DNA from: Stenotrophomonas mori | Lineage (GTDB): Bacteria; Pseudomonadota; Gammaproteobacteria; Xanthomonadales; Xanthomonadaceae | DNA: 64,000 bases | Direction: 5' to 3' | Assembly (NCBI RefSeq): GCF_023556335.1 | Contig: NZ_JAIKTS010000001.1 | Span: forward strand, 124,001-188,000 | Shown here: positions 46,067 through 55,367 of the stretch, piece after piece | How the letters are laid out: each line of letters starts with the position of its first letter | Position numbering within the stretch: position 1 is the first letter of the stretch | The notes under the pieces: model-generated | Database searches by the model: none | What the model was told of the DNA's origin: nothing | What the model saw: only the letters and a program-made list of their open reading frames with translations | Translations under genes and position numbers: made by a program

Positions 46067-46857
46067 GCCGGCTGTTCTGCAATGGCGCTCCGGCCGATGC
46101 CGCCGTGCTGGGAGCGGCGCTGGTCAACTACGGTCATTTCACGTCGCTGCAGGTGCGCGGCGGCTGTGCGCAGGGGTGGGCGCTGCATCTGGAGCGCCTG
46201 CAGCAGGGCACGCGCGCGCTGTTCGACGCGGTGCTGGACGAGGCGCAACTACTGGGCTGGCTGCGGCAGGCGCTGGAGTGCTGCGGCGTGCAGGATGCGT
46301 CGGTACGTATCACGGTGTTCTCGCGCGCGTTCGATTTCCGCCAGCCGCTGCGGCCGGTGCCGGTGGACGTGCTGGTCGGCATCGGCGCGCCGGCGGGCGT
46401 GTCCGCCGAGGCGCGGGCGGTCCTGCCGGTGGACTACCAGCGGGCGCAGCCGGAGCTCAAGCATGTCGGCACCTTCCCGCTGTTCCAGCAACGGCGCCTG
46501 GCCATGCGCGCGGGCTTCGACGACGTCCTGTTCATCGACGCGGGCGGGCGGGTCAGTGAGGGCAGCACCTGGAACGTCGCCTTCCTCGATGGCGACACGG
46601 TGGTGTGGCCGCAGGCGTCCGCATTGCGCGGCACCGCCCAGCAGCTGCTGGTGGCGGGGCTGGAACGCCTGGGGCGGGCGCCGTCGTGGCGGGAGGTGCG
46701 GCTGGCGGCGCTGGCGGACTTCTCCGGTGCGGTGGCCTGCAACGCCACCGGGCTGTGGCCGCTGGCACGGATCGGCGACCAGGGGTTCACGCGCTCGGAG
46801 GCGCTCCTGGAGTGCTTGCGGCAGGCGCTGGCGCAGACCCCCTGGCAGCCGCTGTGA
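46063..46857 (+). CDS. Class IV aminotransferase (PabC/aminodeoxychorismate lyase-like)
   Basis: 264 aa PLP enzyme of fold type IV. The N-terminal [20 protein letters not shown], the PLP Lys in [14 protein letters not shown], and [16 protein letters not shown] and [11 protein letters not shown] are the family blocks. It is compatible with aminodeoxychorismate lyase (p-aminobenzoate synthesis) or a D-amino-acid aminotransferase; the motifs do not decide between them. GTG 46063 overlaps the preceding stop by 4 bases, indicating coupling. Confidence 0.85.
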   Translation: MSRLFCNGAPADAAVLGAALVNYGHFTSLQVRGGCAQGWALHLERLQQGTRALFDAVLDEAQLLGWLRQALECCGVQDASVRITVFSRAFDFRQPLRPVPVDVLVGIGAPAGVSAEARAVLPVDYQRAQPELKHVGTFPLFQQRRLAMRAGFDDVLFIDAGGRVSEGSTWNVAFLDGDTVVWPQASALRGTAQQLLVAGLERLGRAPSWREVRLAALADFSGAVACNATGLWPLARIGDQGFTRSEALLECLRQALAQTPWQPL

Positions 46858-46874
46858 AGGCGGCGGGGGCGGGC

Positions 46875-46903
46875 TTGGAATGGGCCGGGGGCGCCGCTAT
46901 AAT
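46875..46903 (+). promoter_or_regulatory. Sigma-70 promoter of the rpsP operon
   Basis: TTGGAA (46875-46880) and a perfect TATAAT (46898-46903) separated by exactly 17 bases, 50 bases before the rpsP ATG. Confidence 0.85.
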
Positions 46904-46952
46904 CGCCGGCTTACCTCGCCATCCTGGCGACTGGGCTATACAGGAAACCACC

Positions 46953-47213
46953 ATGGTCAAGATCCGACTGACCCGCGGCGGCGCCAAGAAGCGTCCGTTC
47001 TACCACATCATCGTCACCGACGTGCGCAGCGCCCGCGACGGCCGCAACATCGAGCGCGTTGGCTACTACAACCCGGTCGCCCAGGGCGCCGAGAAGCGCG
47101 TGGTGCTGGACGTCGCCGCGGTCGACAAGTGGGTCGCCAACGGCGCCCAGCTGACCGACAAGGTTCGCAACCTGTACAAGGAAGCGACCAAGGCCCAGGC
47201 CGCCACGGCCTGA
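46953..47213 (+). CDS. rpsP: 30S ribosomal protein S16
   Basis: 86 aa small-subunit protein of the 16S 5' domain. The sequence begins [19 protein letters not shown] and contains [12 protein letters not shown], both canonical. The ribosome binding site AGGAAA precedes the ATG. First gene of the conserved rpsP-rimM-trmD-rplS operon. Confidence 0.98.
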   Translation: MVKIRLTRGGAKKRPFYHIIVTDVRSARDGRNIERVGYYNPVAQGAEKRVVLDVAAVDKWVANGAQLTDKVRNLYKEATKAQAATA

Positions 47214-47249
47214 TCCTGACGGGCCGCGCGCAAGCGCGGCCCGGCCGTC

Positions 47250-47765
47250 ATGAAGAAGGATTCCGAGCGCCGTATCCTGCTGGGCAGGGTGTCCGGCGCC
47301 TTTGGTGTGCGTGGCGAGCTCAAGCTCGAGTCCTGGACCGAGCCGCGGCTGGCGATCTTCAACTACCAGCCGTGGATCCTGCGCAGCCCCTCGGGGCAGG
47401 AGTCGGAGATCAGCGGGGTGCGCGGGCGTGAAGCCGGCAAGACCCTGGTGGCGACCTTCCCCGGCGTGGACGACCGCAACGTGGTCGAGTCCATGCGCGG
47501 GACCGAGATCCATGTCGCGCGCAGCGCCCTGCCGCCGCCGAAGTCGGACGAATACTACTGGGTCGATCTGGAAGGCCTGGACGTGCGGACCGTGGACGGG
47601 GGGGCGCTGGGGCGGGTCTCGCACCTGTTCAGCACCGGCGCCAACGATGTGCTGGTGGTGCGCGGCGACCGCGAGCGGATGGTGCCGTTCGTGATGGACG
47701 AGTTCATCAGGTCGGTCGATTTCGAGGCCAACCTGGTCGTGGTCGACTGGGACCCGGAGTTCTGA
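47250..47765 (+). CDS. rimM: Ribosome maturation factor
   Basis: 171 aa assembly factor that binds S19 during 30S head maturation. The N-terminal barrel has [20 protein letters not shown] and the C-terminal PRC-barrel has [16 protein letters not shown] and [17 protein letters not shown], ending DWDPEF. It is 36 bases after rpsP and 5 bases before trmD. Confidence 0.97.
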   Translation: MKKDSERRILLGRVSGAFGVRGELKLESWTEPRLAIFNYQPWILRSPSGQESEISGVRGREAGKTLVATFPGVDDRNVVESMRGTEIHVARSALPPPKSDEYYWVDLEGLDVRTVDGGALGRVSHLFSTGANDVLVVRGDRERMVPFVMDEFIRSVDFEANLVVVDWDPEF

Positions 47766-47770
47766 CCCCG

Positions 47771-48550
47771 GTGCGCATCGACGTCATCACCCTGTTCCCC
47801 GAATTCATCGCCCAGTCGGCCGCGCTGGGCGTGGTCGGCCGTGCCCACGAGCGCGGCCTGGTCGACCTGCATGGCTGGAATCCGCGGGACTATGCCGAGG
47901 GCAACTACCGCCGGGTGGACGACCGTCCGTTCGGTGGCGGCCCGGGCATGGTGATGCTGATCGAGCCGCTGCGGGCCGCGCTGGCGGCCGTGCGCGGGGC
48001 CGATCCGGCTCCGGCCCCGCTGATCTACCTCAGCCCGCAGGGCAGGCCGCTGACCCAGGCCCGGGTGCGCGAACTGGCTGCGCTGCCGAGGATGATCCTG
48101 CTGTGCGGCCGCTACGAGGGCGTGGACGAGCGCTTCCTTGCCGCCGAGGTGGATGAGGAGATTTCCCTCGGCGACTACGTGCTGTCCGGCGGCGAACTGG
48201 GGGCGGCGGTGATCGTCGATGCCGTCACCCGGCTCCAGGAGGGCGCGCTGAACACCGCCGAATCGGCGCTGCAGGACAGCTTCGAGGGCGACGGCCTGCT
48301 GGATTGTCCCCATTACAGCCAGCCGGCCAGCCACGCGCTGGGCGAGGTGCCCGCGGTGCTGCGCTCGGGCAACCATGCCGCGATCGCCGACTGGCGGCGG
48401 CGGCAGTCGCTGCTGCGCACCGCGCTGCGCCGGCCCGACCTGCTGGATGAGGCGGCCCTGGACAAGGCCGATCGCCGGCGGCTGGCGGAGGCGCGGCAGG
48501 CGCTGGCCGCTGCCGGGACGCCGGGTACTGGCGCCTCCGGAAAATCCTAG
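47771..48550 (+). CDS. trmD: tRNA (guanine-N1-)-methyltransferase
   Basis: 259 aa SPOUT enzyme that makes m1G37 in tRNAs reading CNN codons and prevents +1 frameshifts. Motifs are [39 protein letters not shown] and [14 protein letters not shown]. The start is GTG 47771, 5 bases after rimM. Confidence 0.98.
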   Translation: MRIDVITLFPEFIAQSAALGVVGRAHERGLVDLHGWNPRDYAEGNYRRVDDRPFGGGPGMVMLIEPLRAALAAVRGADPAPAPLIYLSPQGRPLTQARVRELAALPRMILLCGRYEGVDERFLAAEVDEEISLGDYVLSGGELGAAVIVDAVTRLQEGALNTAESALQDSFEGDGLLDCPHYSQPASHALGEVPAVLRSGNHAAIADWRRRQSLLRTALRRPDLLDEAALDKADRRRLAEARQALAAAGTPGTGASGKS

Positions 48551-48552
48551 GC

Positions 48553-48558
48553 TACAAT
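48553..48558 (+). promoter_or_regulatory. Possible -10 element and structured leader of rplS
   Basis: TACAAT directly after the trmD stop. It would start a leader of about 120 bases before rplS. The leader contains a 7-bp inverted repeat GCGTGGG (48584-48590) / CCCACGC (48640-48646). The -35 box is not clear. Confidence 0.45.
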
Positions 48559-48687
48559 AGCGAGTTCCCATGGCCACGGCGTGGCGTGGGTTGCTGGACA
48601 GAACAACAATCGTGCAGCGCAATCCGGTGACTGCATAAGCCCACGCTGTCGAATCGACACGACCACCCCGAATCCATCGGTGCAATC

Positions 48688-49095
48688 ATGAGCAAGCTGA
48701 ACAAATCCATCGTCGCGGAGTTCGAATCCGCCCAGGCCACCCGCGAGCTGCCGAAGTTCGGGCAGGGCGACACCATCATCGTCAACGTGAAGGTCAAGGA
48801 AGGCAACCGCGAGCGTGTGCAGGCCTACGAAGGCGTGGTGCTGGGCACCAAGAACGCCGGCCTGAACTCGTCGTTCACCGTGCGCAAGATCTCGCATGGC
48901 TACGGCGTGGAGCGCGTGTTCCAGAGCCACAGCCCGCTGATCGATTCGGTGGTGGTCAAGCGCCGCGGCAAGGTGCGCGCCGGCAAGCTGTACTACCTGC
49001 GTGGCCTGGAAGGCAAGGCTGCCCGCATCAAGGAAGACCTGGCCGCCGCTGCGCAGGCCAAGGCCGCGCGCCAGGCTGCCAAGGCCGCCGAGTAA
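48688..49095 (+). CDS. rplS: 50S ribosomal protein L19
   Basis: 135 aa protein at the 30S-50S interface. The conserved segments [40 protein letters not shown] and [17 protein letters not shown] are present. The C-terminal Ala/Lys-rich tail is longer than in E. coli L19 (115 aa), as usual in xanthomonads. A terminator follows. Confidence 0.98.
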   Translation: MSKLNKSIVAEFESAQATRELPKFGQGDTIIVNVKVKEGNRERVQAYEGVVLGTKNAGLNSSFTVRKISHGYGVERVFQSHSPLIDSVVVKRRGKVRAGKLYYLRGLEGKAARIKEDLAAAAQAKAARQAAKAAE

Positions 49096-49129
49096 TACCG
49101 CCGCGGGCCCGGTCGGGCCCTGCTGCCGC

Positions 49130-49153
49130 AACGGCCGCCTCCGGGCGGCCGTT
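49130..49153 (+). terminator. Intrinsic terminator after rplS
   Basis: A perfect 10-bp stem AACGGCCGCC / GGCGGCCGTT with loop TCCG, followed by CGTGTTT. It lies 34 bases after the rplS stop and closes the rpsP operon. The remaining bases to 49376 hold no recognised gene. Confidence 0.8.
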
Positions 49154-49376
49154 CGTGTTTCCGGAGCCGTCCCGTCGGCACAGGCAAGGACGCTCGCGCA
49201 CGCCGCGAAGCAGCTTGCTGCCTCGCGGGGTCGGGCGCACCGTCGCCGGCGCCGTGGGTGCACGGCCATCGTCCGACAGGGCTTTCCCGGGGTGTGCCGT
49301 AGGCGTGGCGCCCGGCGTTGCCGCTTCCGTCCAGCCGTTCCCCAGCAGTGCGGGTGGGAAGGCCGGTGCGTGGAGG

Positions 49377-50861
49377 TCAACGGGCACTGTCGGCGGCGGG
49401 CAGCTCGGCGTCGGTATCGGCAACCGGCGAGGGCGGGCAGGCCGGCACCTCCGAGGGCGTCGCCAGGCCGGCCGCCTGCGGTGCGGCGGTCATCCGCGCG
49501 TTGCGCCAGCCGCCCCAGCGGTAATAGGCCAGCGACAGCAGCATCGACACCAGCGAACTGATCGGGAAACTCCACCAGATCGCATCGGCCCCCCAGTACG
49601 GTTGCAGCAGGTCGGCGAACGGCACCCGTACCCCCCACAGCGAGGCGGCCAGGATCAGCAGCGGGGGAACCACCGCGCCGGTGGAGCGCACCACGCCGGA
49701 GATCACGAAGCTGACGCCGAAGAACAGGAACGAGCCGATCACGATGTGGTTGAGGTGGCGCGCCATTTCCAGCGACGCGCTGCCCTGCGGCAGGAACAGC
49801 GCCAGCGAATACCGGTCCAGCAGCACCAGGGGCAGGATCAACGCACCGGTCAGCACGAAGTTGAACAGCACGCCCTTGCGCGCGGTGCCGCGCACGCGGT
49901 CCCAGCGCTGCGCTCCGACGTTCTGTGCGGCCATCGACGAGCAGGCCGCGCCGATCGCCATCGCCGGCATCTGCACGTAGTTCCACAGCTGCAGCGAGGC
50001 CCCATAGGCGGCCGCGGTGTCGGTGCCGTACTGGTTGACCATGGTCATCAGCAGGATGACCGACAGCGAGATCAGCACCATCTGCAGGCCCATGGGGATG
50101 CCCTTGACCAGCAGGGCGCGGAGGATGGCCGGATCGAGGCGGAACAGGCCCAGGTCGGCACGTCCGAGCCACAGCACGTGGCGCTTGTGGCGCATGTACA
50201 GCAGCAGGGCGGCCAGCGACAGCGCCTGCGACACCAGCGTGGCCCAGGCCGAACCGGCAATGCCGAGTGCCGGGAACGGCCCCAGGCCGAAGATCAGCAC
50301 CGGGTTGAATGCGATGTCCAGCGCCACCGCCAACAGCAGGAACCGGAACGGCGTGCGCGAATCGCCCGCGCCGCGCAGGGCCGCGCTGAGGAAGGCGAAG
50401 GCATACAGCGCCGGCACGGCCAGGAAGATGATGCGCAGGTAGGCGGCGGCCAGCGGCAGCGAGGCCGCGGGGGTGTCCATCGCCGCCAGCAGCCACTCGG
50501 TGGCGAACCACCCGGCCACGGCGATGATCGCCGACAGGCCGATGAAGAAGCTGGCGCTGGTGCCGACCACGCGCCGGGCCTGGGCGAGGTCGCGGGCGCC
50601 GACGGCCTGGCCGACCAGGATGGTCGAGGCCATGCCGAAGCCGAACACCGAGCCGATCAGGAAGAACAGGATGTTGTTGGCGTTCGCGGTGGCGGTCAGC
50701 GCGGCCTCGCCAAGGAACCGCCCCACCCAGACCGCGTTCACCGAGCCGTTCAGCGACTGCGCTATGTTGCCGGCAAGAATGGGCAGCGAGAACAGCAGCA
50801 GGCTGCGTCCGATCGGGCCTTCGGTCAGCGAGCGGGTAGGAGCGGCAGGCGTCATGGGCAT
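49377..50861 (-). CDS. MATE-family efflux transporter
   Basis: 494 aa inner-membrane exporter of the multidrug and toxic compound extrusion family, driven by sodium or protons. Twelve membrane segments are evident, with GPIGRSLLLFSLPILAGNIA at the start, AVWVGRFLGEAALTATANAN in the first bundle and the repeat MAIGAACSSMAAQNVGAQRW in the second. ATG 50861 (MPMTPAAP) or 50855 are equally possible starts; neither has a good ribosome binding site. The C-terminal tail is polar and Pro/Ala-rich. Substrate unknown. Confidence 0.92.
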   Translation of the reverse strand: MPMTPAAPTRSLTEGPIGRSLLLFSLPILAGNIAQSLNGSVNAVWVGRFLGEAALTATANANNILFFLIGSVFGFGMASTILVGQAVGARDLAQARRVVGTSASFFIGLSAIIAVAGWFATEWLLAAMDTPAASLPLAAAYLRIIFLAVPALYAFAFLSAALRGAGDSRTPFRFLLLAVALDIAFNPVLIFGLGPFPALGIAGSAWATLVSQALSLAALLLYMRHKRHVLWLGRADLGLFRLDPAILRALLVKGIPMGLQMVLISLSVILLMTMVNQYGTDTAAAYGASLQLWNYVQMPAMAIGAACSSMAAQNVGAQRWDRVRGTARKGVLFNFVLTGALILPLVLLDRYSLALFLPQGSASLEMARHLNHIVIGSFLFFGVSFVISGVVRSTGAVVPPLLILAASLWGVRVPFADLLQPYWGADAIWWSFPISSLVSMLLSLAYYRWGGWRNARMTAAPQAAGLATPSEVPACPPSPVADTDAELPAADSAR

Positions 50862-51208
50862 CGGTCGTCGGATGAACGCGGACACTAGCATTGCCGGTGT
50901 GACGGCGGTCGTGGCCGACGCTAGGATGCGGGGGCGGTGAGATGCCGCGGTGGACACTGGGGCGCTCGATGGAGCCCCGACGGGCGCCCTCCGGTCGCCC
51001 CCCGTGTGGTCGCTGCTGGCGGCGGAAAGGGCCTGTGTGCCGCTTCGGACGCGTCCCCGGCGGGCAGCGGCGCCGGCCGTTCCGCAGGGTACAGGTTCGA
51101 CGGCGGAAGGCCTTCCGGTGTACCGGCCAGGTGCGCGCCGCGTTCCAGGGGCGCCTGTTCCACGCGATGGTTTCAACCGGGCGACAGGCCCTTGGCAAGG
51201 AGAGAACG
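50862..51208. other. Divergent intergenic region MATE / lipoprotein
   Basis: 347 bases between the divergent MATE and lipoprotein genes. Open frames here are GC-driven and show no family sequence. No promoter or operator could be named. Confidence 0.5.
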
Positions 51209-51469
51209 ATGCTGAAAGCGATGAGTGGTGCCTTGGTGGTGCTGGGGCTGACGGCCTGCGCCAGCTCCGAGCGGCTCATGGATGCGGGCGTGCGTCCGGC
51301 CGAGCGCCCGGATTGCCTGGTGGGCGGCGAATCGTCCGCGGCCGAGCGCGCGGGCGGCGTGCGTTCGCTGCGGGACCGGCGCTGCCACCCGGACGGCGAA
51401 CTGAACTGGACGGTGGGGCCTTCGAAAAAGGCCGCGATGGACGTGGATTTCAAGAAGAAGAATGACTGA
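51209..51469 (+). CDS. Small lipoprotein, unknown function
   Basis: 86 aa. The signal peptide MLKAMSGALVVLGLTAC has a lipobox (LTAC) with lipidated Cys17. The mature part is short, charged and has two Cys (PDCLVGG and RRCHPDG) that could pair. It ends in a Lys-rich tail (DVDFKKKND). AAGGAGAG precedes the ATG. Its stop overlaps the start of the Hsp15 gene by 8 bases, so the two are co-translated. Confidence 0.75.
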   Translation: MLKAMSGALVVLGLTACASSERLMDAGVRPAERPDCLVGGESSAAERAGGVRSLRDRRCHPDGELNWTVGPSKKAAMDVDFKKKND

Positions 51470-51869
51470 CGGACTTTCCCCGGCGGCCACCCTGCGGCTG
51501 GATGTGTGGCTGTGGGCCGCGCGCTTCTTCAAGACCCGCAGCCTGGCCAAGCACGCGGTGGCGACCGGCAAGGTCGAGATCGGCGGACAGCGGCCCAAGT
51601 CCTCGCGTGGCGTGCGCCTCGGCGATGTGCTGCGCATACAGCGGGGCGAGGAAACGTTCGAGGTCAGCGTGCGTGGTCTCAGCGACCTGCGTGGACCGGC
51701 ACCGGTGGCGCAGGCGCTCTACCTGGAAAGCGAGGCCTCGCGCCAGGCGCGCGAGGCGCAGCGGCTGTTGCGCGCGGCCGCCCGGGATGGCTATCTTCCG
51801 CCCGGGCAGCGGCCCGACAAGCGTGCGCGCCGCCTGATCCGCGCCCTGGGCGACATCGACGCCGGCTGA
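51462..51869 (+). CDS. hslR: S4-domain RNA-binding heat-shock protein 15
   Basis: 135 aa. The S4 RNA-binding domain is complete (LRLDVWLWAARFFKTRSLAK, VEIGGQRPKSSRGVRLGD, LRIQRGEETFEV) followed by a basic helical tail, as in Hsp15, which binds 50S subunits carrying stalled peptidyl-tRNA. It overlaps the lipoprotein gene by 8 bases. Confidence 0.93.
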   Translation: MTDGLSPAATLRLDVWLWAARFFKTRSLAKHAVATGKVEIGGQRPKSSRGVRLGDVLRIQRGEETFEVSVRGLSDLRGPAPVAQALYLESEASRQAREAQRLLRAAARDGYLPPGQRPDKRARRLIRALGDIDAG

Positions 51870-52645
51870 GCCGCGACAGGGCGCCGCCGGGGATGCCGGG
51901 GGGGTCGACGCGGTCGGGCAGCATGTCCGACGGGACCGGCCTTCTTGCGGTGGCATGCCCGGCTGGTGCGGCCGCGCCCGCAGATCGGCTGGCTGAGGCC
52001 GTCCAGCGCGGTGGGTGCCGCCAGGGGGCCGACAGCGTCCGCCGCGGCCCTGCCGGCGGCCACCGGCACCCAGCCGGGTGTTTTCGAGACGGTCACGTCC
52101 GGCCTCGCGCTTCTGGCACCGGCACTGTTCCAGGACCATGCGCCTGGCGTTGGTGCGCAACGGTGCCGACTTCGCCGGGGTCGGGCGCACCCGCGACCCG
52201 GTCGCCACCACGGCCGGCACCGGCAGCACCGGCGCGCCGGCCGGGCATCGGTAGACGCCGCCATTGCCGGACGCATCGCCGCGCATTTCGATGCGCTGTC
52301 GGGCGTGGCTCCGCGGCGCGCTGATCGGGGAAGGCCCTTTCCTCCGCGCCGCCGCCAACGGACGCCCGCTCCCCGCATTCGACCGCACCGGTGGGCTGCC
52401 GCTCGGCGGCGGCGCCGTCGCCGGTCCCCGCCCGCTCGACGCCCTTGGGCCTGCGCGGCCCGCTGGCACGGGGCGGTGCCGCGTCGACGCGGGCCACCCT
52501 GCTGCTGCCCTGCAGGGGGCGGATTGCCGCGGACGCCTCCGGACACGGCGTCCGGGCGCGCTTCAATGCGGATTCCTGACACCAGCCAGCACGGAAAACG
52601 CCCCCGCATGGGGGCGTTCCGGGAACTGCCGCAGCGGAGGGTGGC
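51870..52645. other. Gene-free stretch, possibly a decayed gene
   Basis: 776 bases without a convincing intact ORF. On the plus strand three frames carry protein-like pieces in sequence: AAIAGRIAAHFDALSG (about 52258-52305), then ALIGEGPFLRAAANGRPLPA (about 52319-52380), then RIAADASGHGVRARF (about 52522-52566). They could be remains of one frameshifted gene. I do not recognise the family. The yidB-like terminator lies at the right end. Confidence 0.35.
52595..52618 (-). terminator. Intrinsic terminator after the YidB-like gene
   Basis: AACGCCCCC (52597-52605) and GGGGGCGTT (52610-52618) form a 9-bp stem with a 4-base loop. Read on the minus strand, the stem ends in GTTTT, so it terminates the YidB-like gene, whose stop is about 28 bases upstream. 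Confidence 0.8.
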
Positions 52646-53251
52646 TCAGCGCTTGGCGCCGCCCAGCAGGCCGCTGCCCAGCTTGATCAGGTCCGACACG
52701 CCGACCTGGCCATCGCCGTCCTGGTCCAGCAGGCTGCCGAGCAGGCCGCCGCCGAGGCCGCCCTGCTGCACGGCGCGCTGCTTCTCCTGCCCGAGCATCT
52801 GCCCCAGTCCGCCGGCATCGGCCTGGCCGCCGCTGGCCATGCGCTGCGCCAGGAAGGCCATCACGATCGGCGCGAGGATCTTCAGCAATTGGCCGGCGCG
52901 CTCGCCGCTCAGTCCGGTGGCCTGCGCCAGGCCGGCCTCGGCGCGGCCCTGGTTGCCACCGAAGATGTGGCCGAGGATGCCGGCGCCGTCAGCGGATGGC
53001 GCGCCACCGCCGCCCAGCACGGTGCCGAGCACGCTGCCGATATCCAGCCCGCTGTGGTTGTTCTGCAGGGCGCCCAGCAGTGCCTGGGCCCCCTGCGGCT
53101 TGGCGGCATTGTTGCCCAGTGCGCCCATCAGCAGCGGCAGCGCGGCGCCGATGGCGCCCGAGGCCTGCTGGCTGTCGATGCCCAGCTGCCGGGATACCTG
53201 TTGCAGCGGCGCACCCTGCAGTTGCGAAAGAAGGTCGTCGGTGAGGCTCAT
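52646..53251 (-). CDS. YidB-like DUF937 protein with EF-hand loop
   Basis: 201 aa. The N-terminal part is the DUF937/YidB fold: DLLSQLQGAPLQQVSRQLGI, ASGAIGAALPLLMGALGNNA and TGLSGERAGQLLKILAPIVM. The C-terminus adds a Gly-rich linker and a canonical calcium-binding loop, DQDGDGQVGVSDL, not present in short YidB proteins. Function of the family is unknown. ATG 53251 has AAGGA upstream. An intrinsic terminator follows. Confidence 0.88.
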   Translation of the reverse strand: MSLTDDLLSQLQGAPLQQVSRQLGIDSQQASGAIGAALPLLMGALGNNAAKPQGAQALLGALQNNHSGLDIGSVLGTVLGGGGAPSADGAGILGHIFGGNQGRAEAGLAQATGLSGERAGQLLKILAPIVMAFLAQRMASGGQADAGGLGQMLGQEKQRAVQQGGLGGGLLGSLLDQDGDGQVGVSDLIKLGSGLLGGAKR

Positions 53252-53416
53252 CGCGTGGTCCTTGCGGTAGGTGAACCCGGGCATGGTAGCGCCGCGGGGT
53301 CGGGGAAGGGGCGGGCCGGATGCCGTGGTACCGGCAACGGCGGGGCGGGCCGTGCATGCCGCGGCCCCCGTCGGCTGGGGACCGCGGCGGGGCATGCTGC
53401 CCCCGCCGTACCGGCG

Positions 53417-55060
53417 TCAGAGCGCGATGTCCTCCGCGCCCGGCGTGGCCCGGGGGAACTCGGCTTCCGGCCGGGCCGGCTTGAACGGGTCGGCCGGCGG
53501 CATCTCCGCGAGCGCCTTCAACGCCGCCGCCACGCCGGCGCCATAGGCCGGGTCTGCCTTGCTGCAGTTGTCCACGTGGCGCTGTTTGATGAAGTCCGGT
53601 GCATCGCCCAGCGCCCGCGCGGTGTTGTCGAACAGGCGCTGCTTCTGCGCGGCGTCGTAGCTGCGGAACAGCGCGCCGGGCTGGCTGAAGTAGTCGGCGT
53701 CGTCCTCGCGGAAATTCCAGAAGTCGGCATCGCCGCGGATGCGCAGCGGCGGCTCGCGGTATTCCGGCTGTTCCTGCCATTGCCCGTAGCTGTTCGGCTC
53801 GTAGTGCGGCAGGCCGCCGTAGTTGCCGTCCGTGCGCAGGGCGCCGTCGCGGTGGTTGCTGCGCACCGGGCAGCGCGCGGCATTGACGGGAATCTGGTGG
53901 TGGTTGACGCCCAGCCGGTAGCGCTGGGCATCGGAGTAGGCGAACAACCGCGCCTGCAGCATCTTGTCCGGCGATACACCGATGCCCGGCACCAGGTTGC
54001 TCGGTGCGAACGCCGACTGCTCCACGTCCTGGTACCAGTTCTCCGGGTTGCGGTTGAGCTCGAACTGCCCGACCTCGATCAGCGGATAGTCGCTCTTCGG
54101 CCACACCTTGGTCAGGTCGAACGGATGGATGCGGTAGGTTTCCGCCTCCTGTTCCGGCATGACCTGCACGAACAGCGTCCACTTCGGGAAGTCGCCGCGC
54201 TCGATCGCCTGGAACAGGTCGCGGCCATGGCTCTCGCGGTCCTTGCCGGCCAGCACCTCGGCCTGCGCGTCGGTCAACGCCTCGATGCCCTGCTGGCTGT
54301 GGAAGTGGAACTTCACCCAGAAGCGCTCGCCGTCGTCGTTGGTGAAGCTGTAGGTGTGCGAGCCGAAGCCGTGCATGTGGCGGAAGCTGCGGGGGATGCC
54401 GCGGTCGCTCATCACCACCGTGACCTGCATCAGCGCTTCCGGCAGCAGGGTCCAGAAATCCCAGTTGTTGCGCGGGCTGCGCAGGTTGGTGTGCGGGTCG
54501 CGCTTGACCGCCTTGTTGAGGTCGCCGAACTTGCGCGGGTCGCGCAGGAAGAACACCGGCGTGTTGTTGCCGACCAGGTCCCAGTTGCCTTCCTCGGTGT
54601 AGAACTTCAGCGCGAAACCGCGGATGTCGCGCTCGGCGTCGGCCGCGCCGCGCTCGCCGGCCACGGTGGTGAAGCGGGCGAACATCTCGGTCTGCTTGCC
54701 CACTGCCGAGAAGATCTTGGCGCGGGTGTAGCGGGTGATGTCGTGGGTGACGGTGAAGGTGCCGAACGCGCCGGAGCCCTTGGCATGCATGCGGCGCTCG
54801 GGAATGACCTCGCGGTTGAGGTTGGCCAGCTTCTCCAGCAGCCACACGTCCTCCATCAGCAGCGGGCCACGCGGTCCGGCGGTCCTGCTGTTCTGGTTGT
54901 CCACCACCGGCGCGCCGAAAGCCGTGGTCATCGGCGTCACCGGCGCGTCGCCGTGCTTGTGCTCCGGCGTGGTGCGGGTGTCGCGCTGCGACTGCGCGGC
55001 CTGCGCCGGGGTGGGGGCGGTGTGGTACGGACAGGTGGGCTTGCCGTCGTTGCTGTTCAT
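53417..55060 (-). CDS. katA: Monofunctional heme catalase
   Basis: 547 aa enzyme that dismutates hydrogen peroxide. The catalytic His is in [13 protein letters not shown], the distal Asn region is [13 protein letters not shown], and the proximal heme-ligand Tyr lies in [14 protein letters not shown]. The protein starts with a polar tail ([18 protein letters not shown]) and has no signal peptide, so it is cytoplasmic. ATG 55060 has AGGAG upstream. An OxyR-like ATAG-N7-CTAT element lies about 92 bases upstream. Confidence 0.96.
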   Translation of the reverse strand: MNSNDGKPTCPYHTAPTPAQAAQSQRDTRTTPEHKHGDAPVTPMTTAFGAPVVDNQNSRTAGPRGPLLMEDVWLLEKLANLNREVIPERRMHAKGSGAFGTFTVTHDITRYTRAKIFSAVGKQTEMFARFTTVAGERGAADAERDIRGFALKFYTEEGNWDLVGNNTPVFFLRDPRKFGDLNKAVKRDPHTNLRSPRNNWDFWTLLPEALMQVTVVMSDRGIPRSFRHMHGFGSHTYSFTNDDGERFWVKFHFHSQQGIEALTDAQAEVLAGKDRESHGRDLFQAIERGDFPKWTLFVQVMPEQEAETYRIHPFDLTKVWPKSDYPLIEVGQFELNRNPENWYQDVEQSAFAPSNLVPGIGVSPDKMLQARLFAYSDAQRYRLGVNHHQIPVNAARCPVRSNHRDGALRTDGNYGGLPHYEPNSYGQWQEQPEYREPPLRIRGDADFWNFREDDADYFSQPGALFRSYDAAQKQRLFDNTARALGDAPDFIKQRHVDNCSKADPAYGAGVAAALKALAEMPPADPFKPARPEAEFPRATPGAEDIAL

Positions 55061-55367
55061 GGTCGCGGGCTCCTGGCTGGCGGGTGGATAGCGTGCAACG
55101 ACGATAGCTACGGGGCGGTGAAATGGAAAATCGAATGATCCGCTCGCCGTCATAGTTTTTGTCTATGGCGATGCGTTTTGCTCGTCATCGATGCGGGGGC
55201 ACCGGCGTCCAGCCGGCCGGCCGTGGGCGGCCATCCGTGCGGTGCGGCGAGCGGAGCGTTTCGGTCGGTGCCGCGTGCGGCCGGGGCTGACACGGTGGTT
55301 GCTTGCATGCGGCTGGTCATCTGCCAGACTCCGCGGTCCGTACCGATCCGCCGGGGAAGGAGACCGC
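55061..55367. other. Divergent katA / regulator intergenic region
   Basis: 307 bases between two divergent genes. The katA side is AT-rich and holds the OxyR-like element at 55152-55166. The remainder up to the regulator ribosome binding site (GGGGAAGGAG at 55352-55361) shows no ORF of note. Confidence 0.6.
55152..55166 (-). promoter_or_regulatory. OxyR-like half-site upstream of katA
   Basis: ATAG-N7-CTAT (ATAGTTTTTGTCTAT on the plus strand), the spacing of one OxyR half-site, about 92 bases before the katA ATG. The second half-site expected 7 bases away is degenerate, so the call is tentative. Confidence 0.4.
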
